A stretch of 23,247 nt of DNA, taken from the NCBI GenBank assembly GCA_016790965.1, contig JAEUNZ010000018.1, forward strand, positions 1 to 23,247. The letters run 5' to 3'. Source of the DNA: SSSZ01 sp016790965 (GTDB lineage: Bacteria > Pseudomonadota > Gammaproteobacteria > Burkholderiales > Rhodocyclaceae). Made by a program: the position numbers and the translations under genes. The notes beneath the pieces are model-generated. The model saw only the letters and a list, made by a program, of their open reading frames with translations, was not told the origin of the DNA and made no database searches. The first letter of the stretch is position 1; each line of letters starts with the position of its first letter. Below, one piece after another: positions 6,947 through 14,658 of the stretch.

Positions 6947-9673
6947 ATGAAAAACGAAACCCGAACCACCTGCTGCTACTGCGGCGTCGGCTGCGGCGTC
7001 ATCGTCGAAACCCAGGACGGCACCATCACTGGCGTGCGCGGTGATCCCGACCACCCGGCCAACTTCGGCCGTCTGTGTTCCAAGGGTGCCTCACTGCACC
7101 TGACAGCCGGGCTCGATCATCGCCTTCTGGCACCCGAGATTCGCACCGTGAGGGGCCGTCCTGGAAGTGCCATTTCCTGGGGGCAGGCCCTCGACACAGC
7201 CGCCGGCCGCTTTGCCGAAATCATCCGCGCCCATGGGCCCGACTCCGTCGCTTTCTACATCTCCGGCCAACTCCTGACCGAGGACTATTACGTCTTCAAC
7301 AAACTCGCCAAGGGCTTGATTGGCACCAACAATATCGATACCAATTCGCGGCTGTGCATGTCCTCGGCCGTGGCTGGCTACAAGCGTACCCTTGGGGCGG
7401 ACGCTCCGCCCTGCTGCTACGAGGACGTCGCCGCAGCTGGCATGCTGTTCATAGCCGGTGCGAATCCGGCTGTGGCGCACCCCATCGTCTTTCGTCGCAT
7501 CGAGGACGCCAAGGCCGCCAACCCCGCCCTGCGCATCGTGGTGGCCGATCCCCGCCGCAGCGAGACTGCGGCCATGGCGGACCTGCATCTTGCCCTGCGT
7601 CCAGGAACCGACGTGGCGCTGATGAACGCCATGCTCCACGTCCTGATCGCCGAGGATCTCATCGATCGCGACTTCATCGCACGCTGCACCCAGGGCTTTG
7701 CCGAAGTCGAAGCCATCGCCGCTGCCTATCCGCCGGGAGAAGCCGCGCGCATCTGTGGCCTGCGTTCCGAGGACATCGTCAAGGCTGCCCGCTGGTTCGG
7801 CCAATCGGCGGCGCCCCTGTCTCTCTACTGCCAGGGTCTCAATCAGTCGGTACACGGCACCGACAACAACGTCGCCCTGATCCATCTGCATCTGGCTACC
7901 GGCAAGATTGGCAGACCCGGTTGTGGCCCCTTCTCCCTCACGGGCCAGCCCAACGCCATGGGCGGCCGCGAAGTGGGCGGACTGGCCAATCTGCTCTCGG
8001 CCCATCGGGATCTCTCGTCGCCCCAGGACAGGGCCGAAGTCTCGGCCCTCTGGGGCGTGCCCTACGTTCCGGGCCGGCCCGGCAAGACCGCCGTCGATCT
8101 ATTCAGCGCACTGAAGAGCGGAGAAATCAAGGCCGTCTGGATCGCCTGCACCAATCCTGCTCAATCCATGCCTCACCAGGCCGAAGTGCGCGCCGCCCTG
8201 AGCGCCGCCGAATTCGTCGTCCTGCAGGAAGCCTATGGCAATACCGATACGGCGGCCTTCGCCGACCTTCTGCTTCCAGCCACCAGTTGGGGCGAAAAGG
8301 AGGGTACGGTGACCAATTCGGAACGCCGCATCTCTCGTGTTCGCGCCGCCGTCCCAGCGCCTGGCGACGCCCGTCATGACTGGCGCATCGCGGTGGACTT
8401 CGCACGGCGCCTGGGCGCCTGCCTCCAGCACGATGGCGCCGACCGCCTCTTCCCTTACACGACGCCGGAGGCCATCTTCACCGAACATCGGGAAAGCACG
8501 CGGGGTCGGGATCTAGACATCACTGGGCTTTCCTATGATCGCCTGGAGACGCAGGGGCCGCAGCAGTGGCCCTGTGCCGAAGGCGCGGCCGGCGGGCAGG
8601 CCAGGCTGTACTCCGACGGAGTCTTTGCCACAGCAGACGGGCGCGCCCGCTTTCATCCGGTGCGTCATCGGGCGACTGCGGACATTCCCGATAGTCGTCT
8701 GCCCCTCAGCCTCCTCACCGGGCGCCTGCGCGATCACTGGCACGGCATGAGCCGGACGGGAAACGTCCCGCGGCTCTACAACCATGAGGACCAGCCGGTG
8801 CTGGCCATGCATCCCTGCGACCTGCGCCATCGGGGTCTGGAGAGCGGCGACATCGTGCGCGTCCAAAACGATCGCGGCGAGGTCCTCGTACAGGTCGAGG
8901 AACGTGCGGGCCTCGTGAAGGGCCGGGCCTGGCTGCCCATGCACTGGGGTAGCCGCTTCATGAGTTCCCCGGGGGCCAACGCCCTCATGCCTGCTGCCTG
9001 CGACCCGGTTTCCTTCCAACCGGAACTCAAGCACGCTGCGGTGCAGGTTAACAAGGCCGACCTGCCCTACCCGCTGGCGGTGATTCGCCGCTGCGCCAAT
9101 ATCCCCGAGGCCCTGGCGCTGCTGGAAAAGGTTCGGGTGCTATTGGAGGCCTTCCCCTTCGCCACTGTCGGCCTCTACGGGCATTCCAGCGCCCTGGTGG
9201 TCTTTCGTGCGGCGACTACCTGGCCGCTGCCCGAGGCGGGCAGTCTGACCGAGATCGACCGCCTGTTCGGACTCGAAGGAGATGAGGGCGCCATCGTCTT
9301 TTCCGACCCGCGCCGCGGGATCGCCAAGAAAGCCATCGCCGAAGGCGGCCGACTCCTCGGCGTGCGTCTGGCCGGAGAGACCCTGGCCGTGAGCTGGCTC
9401 AAGGACGCCATGGCCGAAGACGATCTCGACCCCGCCCTGATCCGCTTCGCCCTGGCGCCGACCCCCAAACCCCCCATGCCGCTCGTGGCGCGGGAAGTCG
9501 TGTGCAAATGCGCCGACGTCAGTGCAACACAGATCAAGGCGGCCGCCGCCGCCGGAAGTACACTGGGGCAGATGCAGGAAGCCCTCAAATGTGGAACCTT
9601 CTGTGGTTCCTGCCTGCCCGAAATCAAGCGACTGGTCGCGGAATCCGCCCAGGGGGAACCCCAGGTGGTCTGA
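6947..9673 (+). CDS. nasA: Assimilatory nitrate reductase catalytic subunit (Mo-bisMGD) with C-terminal [2Fe-2S] domain
   Basis: Reduces nitrate to nitrite in the cytoplasm for nitrogen assimilation. From ATG 6947 it has 908 residues. An N-terminal [4Fe-4S] site uses C9, C12, C16 and C44, followed by the conserved lysine of LCSKG. NSRLCMSS carries the expected molybdenum-ligand cysteine, C137. The molybdopterin oxidoreductase domains follow, with the dinucleotide-binding domain at about 590-720 (SLLTGRLRDHWHGMSRTGN). The C-terminus is a BFD-like [2Fe-2S] domain with C853, C855, C886 and C889, typical of NasA-type enzymes. There is no Tat signal. ATG 6947 is chosen because ATG 6905 lies in the sigma-54 element. 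Naming follows Klebsiella (nasA is the catalytic subunit). No separate FAD/NADH diaphorase subunit is encoded nearby. Confidence 0.96.
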   Translation: MKNETRTTCCYCGVGCGVIVETQDGTITGVRGDPDHPANFGRLCSKGASLHLTAGLDHRLLAPEIRTVRGRPGSAISWGQALDTAAGRFAEIIRAHGPDSVAFYISGQLLTEDYYVFNKLAKGLIGTNNIDTNSRLCMSSAVAGYKRTLGADAPPCCYEDVAAAGMLFIAGANPAVAHPIVFRRIEDAKAANPALRIVVADPRRSETAAMADLHLALRPGTDVALMNAMLHVLIAEDLIDRDFIARCTQGFAEVEAIAAAYPPGEAARICGLRSEDIVKAARWFGQSAAPLSLYCQGLNQSVHGTDNNVALIHLHLATGKIGRPGCGPFSLTGQPNAMGGREVGGLANLLSAHRDLSSPQDRAEVSALWGVPYVPGRPGKTAVDLFSALKSGEIKAVWIACTNPAQSMPHQAEVRAALSAAEFVVLQEAYGNTDTAAFADLLLPATSWGEKEGTVTNSERRISRVRAAVPAPGDARHDWRIAVDFARRLGACLQHDGADRLFPYTTPEAIFTEHRESTRGRDLDITGLSYDRLETQGPQQWPCAEGAAGGQARLYSDGVFATADGRARFHPVRHRATADIPDSRLPLSLLTGRLRDHWHGMSRTGNVPRLYNHEDQPVLAMHPCDLRHRGLESGDIVRVQNDRGEVLVQVEERAGLVKGRAWLPMHWGSRFMSSPGANALMPAACDPVSFQPELKHAAVQVNKADLPYPLAVIRRCANIPEALALLEKVRVLLEAFPFATVGLYGHSSALVVFRAATTWPLPEAGSLTEIDRLFGLEGDEGAIVFSDPRRGIAKKAIAEGGRLLGVRLAGETLAVSWLKDAMAEDDLDPALIRFALAPTPKPPMPLVAREVVCKCADVSATQIKAAAAAGSTLGQMQEALKCGTFCGSCLPEIKRLVAESAQGEPQVV

Positions 9674-9694
9674 CGCCGGCAACGAGGAGACACC

Positions 9695-10684
9695 ATGAAT
9701 TTCACCCATGTTATCCGGGAGATCGGCAGAGGCGCCGAAGGCTCCCGCGATCTGGGGCGCGACGAAGCCGCCCAGCTCTACGCGGCCATCCTGGACGGAG
9801 GCGTCCCCGATCTGGAGATGGGCGCCATCATCCTCGGGCTCAGGGTCAAGGGCGAGTCGCCGGACGAGCTGGCGGGCTTTCTCGCCGCAGCCAATGCCCG
9901 GGTCAATGCCCTGCGGGTGCCCCGGGGCCGAGTGAGGCCCGTGGTTCTGCCCAGCTACAACGGCGCGCGCAAGGAAGCCAATCTGACCCCCTTGCTGGCG
10001 CTGCTCCTCAAGCGCTTTGGCGTTCCCGTGGTCGTCCATGGCCTGCTCGAAGGTTACGGACGCGTGACCAGTGGCCACATCCTGCGCGAACTCGGCATCA
10101 TGCCCTCGGCGACCCTGACCCAGGCGCAATCGGCCCTGGACGAGCAGGGCCTCGCCTTTCTGCCCATAACCGCCCTTTGCCCCGGACTGGCCAGCCAGTT
10201 GGCGCTGCGGGCGCGCATGGGGGTGCGTAACAGCGCCCACAGTCTGGTCAAGATGATCGATCCCTTCCGGGGTGAGGGCGTCATCGTCGCCGCGGCCACT
10301 CACCCGGCCTTCATCGACCTCATGCGCGACATCCTTGCGGGGGAGGGCGGCCGTGCCCTCTTGCTGCGGGGCACTGAGGGGGAGCCCTACGCTAATCCCA
10401 AGCGCCGCCCGCGACTCGAATACCTCCACGACGGTGCCTGCGACGTGCTTTTCGACGCCGAGCACGACAGCCTCAAGGCCCTGCCCGCCCTGCCGGAGAG
10501 TGCCGATACTGCGGTGACCGCCCGCTGGATCCGTAGAGTGCTCGACAATCACCTCCCCTTGCCGCTCCCCATCGCCAATCAACTGGCGTGCTGCCTCTAC
10601 GCCAGTGGTTACGCCGAGGATTTCAACCAGGCCAAGGCCATCGTTGCCGTGGAAGGCAACGGGCTGGCCATGGCAGGCGCCTGA
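9695..10684 (+). CDS. ybiB: YbiB/TrpD2-like protein (anthranilate phosphoribosyltransferase fold)
   Basis: A 329-residue protein resembling the glycosyltransferase family 3 (TrpD-like) proteins called YbiB or TrpD2. The N-terminal helical domain (LGRDEAAQLYAAILDGGVPD, then MGAIILGLRVKGES) and the following SYNGARKEANLTPLLALLL and HGLLEGYGRVTSG segments replace the phosphoribosyl-pyrophosphate loops of true TrpD. As I recall, E. coli YbiB binds nucleic acid non-specifically and lacks TrpD activity. It starts 21 nt after nasA with a GAGGAG Shine-Dalgarno and shares its sigma-54 promoter, so expression with nitrate reductase is expected. Its role in nitrate assimilation is unknown. Confidence 0.85.
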   Translation: MNFTHVIREIGRGAEGSRDLGRDEAAQLYAAILDGGVPDLEMGAIILGLRVKGESPDELAGFLAAANARVNALRVPRGRVRPVVLPSYNGARKEANLTPLLALLLKRFGVPVVVHGLLEGYGRVTSGHILRELGIMPSATLTQAQSALDEQGLAFLPITALCPGLASQLALRARMGVRNSAHSLVKMIDPFRGEGVIVAAATHPAFIDLMRDILAGEGGRALLLRGTEGEPYANPKRRPRLEYLHDGACDVLFDAEHDSLKALPALPESADTAVTARWIRRVLDNHLPLPLPIANQLACCLYASGYAEDFNQAKAIVAVEGNGLAMAGA

Positions 10685-10757
10685 CTTCAGTCAAAGCCTC
10701 AGGGACCGGCACAGACGGCCCTCGAGCGCTGGAAGGGCGCACCGCCATGACTCACGA

Positions 10758-10774
10758 CGCACCGCAATGGTGCG
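10758..10774. promoter_or_regulatory. NtrC binding site upstream of nirB
   Basis: CGCACCGCAATGGTGCG has perfect GCACC/GGTGC arms in the NtrC arrangement (arms separated as in TGCAC-N7-GTGCA). Its centre is about 69 bp upstream of the sigma-54 element centre. A further half-site, TGCAC, is at 10776-10780. Confidence 0.75.
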
Positions 10775-10827
10775 ATGCACAATCCGGGTCTCCGGAAAAG
10801 TCCTTATAAAACCGCGGCCTGCCGCGC

Positions 10828-10843
10828 TGGCACGGGGATTGCA
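10828..10843 (+). promoter_or_regulatory. Sigma-54 promoter of nirBDC
   Basis: TGGCACGGGGATTGCA matches TGGCAC-N5-TTGCW at every fixed position. The predicted start is near 10853, giving a structured leader of about 120 nt before nirB. Confidence 0.93.
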
Positions 10844-10865
10844 GTAAGACTCCCGACAGCGAACA

Positions 10866-10919
10866 GACCGCCAGCGCCGGTGGTCGGGGCCGCAAGGCTC
10901 CCAGTGGCAACGACGTCAT
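10866..10919 (+). promoter_or_regulatory. Probable two-hairpin ANTAR (NasT) target in the nirB leader
   Basis: Hairpin 1 is GACCGCC (10866-10872) / GGTGGTC (10879-10885) with hexaloop AGCGCC. Hairpin 2 is GTGGC (10904-10908) / GTCAT (10915-10919) with hexaloop AACGAC and two G-U pairs. Both loops have A at position 1 and G at position 4, the features ANTAR proteins need. The second stem is weak and the hairpins are 18 nt apart. I see no U-tailed terminator after it, so the downstream step is unclear. The left arm GTGGC could also pair with GCCAT (10971-10975), just before the nirB start. Confidence 0.5.
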
Positions 10920-10976
10920 GCGCTGAACAGACTTGTTCCGCCCGTCCCGGGCGCTTGCATAGATGGAGTCGCCATA

Positions 10977-13415
10977 ATGAAAAAGCCTCGTCTCGTCATG
11001 ATCGGCAACGGCATGGCCGGTGTTCGCACCGTCGAAGAGCTGTTGAAGATCGCCCCCGAACACTACGACATCACGATCTTCGGCGCCGAGCCCCACCCCA
11101 ACTACAATCGCATCCTCCTTTCGCCGGTGCTGGCCGGCGAAATGACCATCCAGGAAATCATTCTGAATGAACTGGACTGGTACAAGCAGAACGGCATCAA
11201 CCTGCATGTGGGCAAGAAAGTGGTCAAGATCGACCGGGTGAAGCGCCAGGTCATCGCCGACGACGGCACCACCGAGCCCTACGACCGCCTCCTGCTTGCC
11301 ACGGGCTCCAATCCCTTCATGCTGCCCATTCCGGGCAACGATCTGGCAGGCGTCATCGGTTATCGCGACATCAAGGATACCGACGAGATGATCGAGGCCG
11401 CCAAACTGCACAAGCACGCGGTGGTCATCGGCGGCGGCCTCCTCGGTCTGGAGGCCGCCAACGGCCTCAAGCTGCGCGGCATGGACGTGACCGTGGTGCA
11501 TCTGGGCTCCTGGCTCCTGGAGCGCCAACTCGACGAGGTCGCCGGCAGGATGCTGCAGAAGTCCCTGGAAGACCGGGGCCTCAAGTTCCTGCTAGAAAAG
11601 CAGACCGAAGCCCTCATCCAGGGTGAGTCCGGCCGCGTCGCCGCCGTACGCTTCAAAGACGGCATGCAGATTCCCGCCGATCTGGTGGTGATGGCCGCGG
11701 GTATCCGCCCCAACACGGCCCTGGCCGAATCCTCCGGCATCTACTGCAACCGTGGCATCGTGGTGAACGACACCATGCAGACCTACGATCCCAAGATTTA
11801 CGCGGTTGGCGAGTGCGTCAGCCATCGCGGTATTGCCTATGGGTTGGTTGCTCCCCTCTTCGAACAGGCCAAGGTGGCGGCCAACCATTTGGCGGGATAC
11901 GGTATTGGCCGCTACACCGGTTCCGTTACGTCAACCAAACTTAAGGTCACCGGCATCGACCTCTTCTCCGCCGGCGACTACATGGGCGGCAAGGGGACCG
12001 AAGAAATCATCCTCAACGATCCGGCGGGCGGCGTCTACAAGAAGCTCGTTATCAAAGAAAACAAGCTGGTGGGCGGCGTTCTGTACGGTGATACCGCTGA
12101 CGGAGCATGGTATTTCCAGTTGCTCAAGGACGAGCGGGATATCCACGATCTGCGTGACCATCTGATCTTCGGCCAGACTGCTGGCGGCGATGCCGGTCAC
12201 CAAGGCCAGAACAAGGCGGCCATGATGGCCGATTCGGCGGAAGTCTGCGGCTGTAACGGTGTGACCAAAGGCGCCATCGTCAAGGCCATCAAGGAAAAGG
12301 GTCTATTCACCCTCGACGAAGTCAAGAAGCATACCAAGGCAGCCTCGTCGTGCGGCTCTTGCGCTGGCTTGGTTGATCAAATCCTCGCATCGACCATTGG
12401 CGGTGCCTACACTCCTTCCAATTCCGATAAGAAGCCGGTCTGCGCCTGCACGGACTGCGACCACAATCATGTTCGGAAAGTCATTCGCGAGCAAGGTCTC
12501 ATGTCGATACCGGAGGTCATGTCCTTCCTCGAGTGGAAGACACCGAATGGCTGCGACAAGTGTCGTCCGGCACTGAACTACTATCTGATCTCGACCTGGC
12601 CGCATATCGCCAAGGACGATTCCCAGTCCCGCTTCATCAACGAGCGGGTCCACGCCAACATCCAGAAGGACGGCACCTTTTCGGTGGTGCCCCGCATGTG
12701 GGGCGGCCTCACCACCCCGTCCGAACTGCGGGCGATTGCCGATGCCGCTGAAAAATACAACGTGCCGACCGTGAAGGTAACGGGTGGCCAGCGCATCGAC
12801 CTTCTGGGCGTGAAGAAGGAAGATCTCCCTAAGATGTGGGCGGATCTCAACGCTGCCGGCATGGTTTCCGGCCACGCGTACGGCAAGTCCATCCGCACCG
12901 TGAAGACCTGCGTCGGGGCCGAGCACTGCCGCTTCGGCACCCAGAAGTCCATGTCCATGGGCGTCAAGCTGGAAAAGATGCTCTTCGACATGTACGCCCC
13001 CCACAAGGTCAAGCTGGCCGTCTCCGGCTGCCCCCGTAACTGCGCCGAAGCCGGCATCAAGGACGTGGGCGTCATCGGCGTCGATTCGGGTTACGAGATC
13101 TACGTGGCCGGCAACGGCGGCATCAAAACCGAGGTCGCCCAGTTCCTGGTCAAGGTGAAGACCGACGAGGAGGTGCTGGAATATTCCGCCGCCTTCCTCC
13201 AGCTCTACCGCGAAGAAGGCCACTACCTGGACCGCACCTGCCACTACGTGGAACGGGTCGGCCTCGATTACATCAAGAGCAAGATTGTCGAGGACGACGA
13301 GAACCGCAAAGCCCTGCATGCCCGCTTGGTCGATTCGCTGAAGAACGCGAAGGATCCATGGGCCGAGCGTGTGGCCGGCAAACAGAACAACGAATTCGAA
13401 ATTCTTGAAGTTTAA
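10977..13415 (+). CDS. nirB: Assimilatory nitrite reductase [NAD(P)H], large subunit
   Basis: Reduces nitrite to ammonium with six electrons from NAD(P)H. In 812 residues: an N-terminal FAD-binding fold (VMIGNGMAGVRTVEEL, about 5-20), an NAD(P)H fold (AVVIGGGLLGLEAANGL, about 145), two BFD-like cysteine-rich segments (VCGCNG...SSCGSC at about 423-475 and VCACTDC...GCDKC at about 488-535), and a C-terminal sirohaem/[4Fe-4S] domain. Its cluster ligands are C645, C651, C685 and C689 (CVGAEHC and CPRNC). ATG 10977 has GGAG at 10965-10968. It is the first gene of nirBDC, under its own sigma-54 promoter and a possible NasT-responsive leader. Confidence 0.97.
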   Translation: MKKPRLVMIGNGMAGVRTVEELLKIAPEHYDITIFGAEPHPNYNRILLSPVLAGEMTIQEIILNELDWYKQNGINLHVGKKVVKIDRVKRQVIADDGTTEPYDRLLLATGSNPFMLPIPGNDLAGVIGYRDIKDTDEMIEAAKLHKHAVVIGGGLLGLEAANGLKLRGMDVTVVHLGSWLLERQLDEVAGRMLQKSLEDRGLKFLLEKQTEALIQGESGRVAAVRFKDGMQIPADLVVMAAGIRPNTALAESSGIYCNRGIVVNDTMQTYDPKIYAVGECVSHRGIAYGLVAPLFEQAKVAANHLAGYGIGRYTGSVTSTKLKVTGIDLFSAGDYMGGKGTEEIILNDPAGGVYKKLVIKENKLVGGVLYGDTADGAWYFQLLKDERDIHDLRDHLIFGQTAGGDAGHQGQNKAAMMADSAEVCGCNGVTKGAIVKAIKEKGLFTLDEVKKHTKAASSCGSCAGLVDQILASTIGGAYTPSNSDKKPVCACTDCDHNHVRKVIREQGLMSIPEVMSFLEWKTPNGCDKCRPALNYYLISTWPHIAKDDSQSRFINERVHANIQKDGTFSVVPRMWGGLTTPSELRAIADAAEKYNVPTVKVTGGQRIDLLGVKKEDLPKMWADLNAAGMVSGHAYGKSIRTVKTCVGAEHCRFGTQKSMSMGVKLEKMLFDMYAPHKVKLAVSGCPRNCAEAGIKDVGVIGVDSGYEIYVAGNGGIKTEVAQFLVKVKTDEEVLEYSAAFLQLYREEGHYLDRTCHYVERVGLDYIKSKIVEDDENRKALHARLVDSLKNAKDPWAERVAGKQNNEFEILEV

Positions 13416-13425
13416 GGAGAGCGCT

Positions 13426-13743
13426 GTGAGTGATTGGAAGCAAGTGTGCACCCTGGAGGATATTCCCCGCCTGGGCTCGCGGGTGGTTCGCCACGAGGAA
13501 GATGGCGGTGTGATCGACATTGCCATCTTCCGCACCCAAGGTGAAGTGTTCGCGCTCCGCAACAAATGTCCCCACAAGGGCGGTCCCCTCTCGGAGGGCA
13601 TCGTCCACGGCAAGCAAGTGACTTGCCCTCTGCACGGCTGGAAGCTCTACCTGGAAACCGGCGAGGCAGTCGCCCCGGATGTGGGCTGCGCCCGCCGTTA
13701 CCCGGTGAAGGTCGAAGACGGGCTCGTCTTCTTGACCGTTTGA
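13426..13743 (+). CDS. nirD: Nitrite reductase small subunit, Rieske type
   Basis: The small partner of NirB, 105 residues from a GTG start at 13426. The start is chosen because AAGGAGA lies just upstream (13414-13420) and the product then begins SDWKQVCTLEDIP, typical of the family; the upstream in-frame ATG at 13369 lies inside nirB. It has a complete Rieske ligand set, C48 and H50 (CPH) with C67 and H70 (CPLH), so it probably binds a [2Fe-2S] cluster. As I recall, E. coli NirD has the same fold but lacks these ligands. It begins 10 nt after the nirB stop. Confidence 0.95.
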   Translation: MSDWKQVCTLEDIPRLGSRVVRHEEDGGVIDIAIFRTQGEVFALRNKCPHKGGPLSEGIVHGKQVTCPLHGWKLYLETGEAVAPDVGCARRYPVKVEDGLVFLTV

Positions 13744-13775
13744 CACACAACATCTATTTCTTACTGGAGAACTAA

Positions 13776-14585
13776 ATGGCCTATCTACAACCAGTTGAAT
13801 TTGTGACGAAGATGGTCGACGCCGGCGAGTCGAAAATCTTCATGTCCACGCGCGATACCGTTATCAGAGCTTACATGGCTGGTGCGATCCTCGCTCTGGC
13901 CGCTGCATTCGCGGTCACCGTCGCGGTTAATACGCAGAATCATCTCATCGGATCGCTCCTTTTTCCGGTTGGATTCTGCATGCTGTACCTGCTTGGGTTT
14001 GACCTGCTTACCGGCGTATTTACACTCGCGCCTCTTGCCGTCCTGGATCGTCGTCCTGGCTGCACCTGGGGTGGGGTCATGCGCAATTGGACGCTGGTCT
14101 TCTTCGGGAATTTCGCGGGCGCGCTGACTGTTGCCGTGTTCATGGCGATCATCGTGACTTTCGGATTCACCGAAGAACCCAATGCCGTCGGTCAGAAACT
14201 CGGCGTCATCGGCGAAAGCCGTACCGTGGGTTATGCCGCCCATGGCGCTGCCGGGATGCTGACGCTGTTCATCCGCGGGGTCATGTGTAACTGGATGGTA
14301 TCCACCGGTGTTGTCGCTGCAATGCTCTCGACGTCGGTTTCCGGCAAGGTCATCGCGATGTGGATGCCCATTCTGGTGTTCTTCTACATGGGATTCGAAC
14401 ACTCCATCGTCAATATGTTCCTCTTCCCATCCGGCCTGATGCTCGGTGGCAAGTTCACGCTGATGGACTATTTCATCTGGAATGAAATCCCGACGGTAAT
14501 CGGAAACCTGGTCGGCGGGCTGACCTTTGTGGGTGCTACACTCTATTCGACTCACTACAAGACAGCGCCGAAGCGGGCTGCCTAA
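13776..14585 (+). CDS. nirC: Formate/nitrite transporter family channel (NirC-like)
   Basis: A 269-residue inner-membrane protein with six predicted hydrophobic helices and the FNT signature regions. The pore histidine lies in GFEHSIVNMF (about 208-217) and the third-helix region is RGVMCNWMVSTG. Given its place after nirBD it most likely moves nitrite (or nitrite/nitrous acid) across the membrane to supply or relieve NirBD. The start ATG 13776 is preceded by CTGGAGA. A strong terminator follows. Assignment to NirC rather than FocA rests on context. Confidence 0.9.
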   Translation: MAYLQPVEFVTKMVDAGESKIFMSTRDTVIRAYMAGAILALAAAFAVTVAVNTQNHLIGSLLFPVGFCMLYLLGFDLLTGVFTLAPLAVLDRRPGCTWGGVMRNWTLVFFGNFAGALTVAVFMAIIVTFGFTEEPNAVGQKLGVIGESRTVGYAAHGAAGMLTLFIRGVMCNWMVSTGVVAAMLSTSVSGKVIAMWMPILVFFYMGFEHSIVNMFLFPSGLMLGGKFTLMDYFIWNEIPTVIGNLVGGLTFVGATLYSTHYKTAPKRAA

Positions 14586-14608
14586 GCCACTCACCTGGTA
14601 CTAAACAG

Positions 14609-14638
14609 GCCCCTGTCCGCGGAGGACAGGGGCTTTTT
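14609..14638 (+). terminator. Intrinsic terminator between nirC and the first kinase-phosphatase gene
   Basis: A 10-bp perfect stem, GCCCCTGTCC (14609-14618) with GGACAGGGGC (14624-14633), has a 5-nt loop and is followed directly by TTTTT (14634-14638). It ends nirBDC. The next gene starts 20 nt later with no room for a promoter in between. Confidence 0.93.
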
Positions 14639-14658
14639 GCATGAGGGAATCGCTTGCG

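Noticed and set aside
9140..10582. 480-residue reading frame on the - strand opposite nasA-ybiB
   Set aside because: Low-complexity G/H/Q/D-rich translation opposite well-supported genes; no Shine-Dalgarno or domain seen.
10805..10810. TATAAA as a sigma-70 promoter of nirB
   Set aside because: No -35 match at normal spacing, and it lies just upstream of an exact sigma-54 consensus.
12303..13613. 436-residue reading frame on the - strand opposite nirB-nirD
   Set aside because: Antisense shadow of two clear genes, with no motif.
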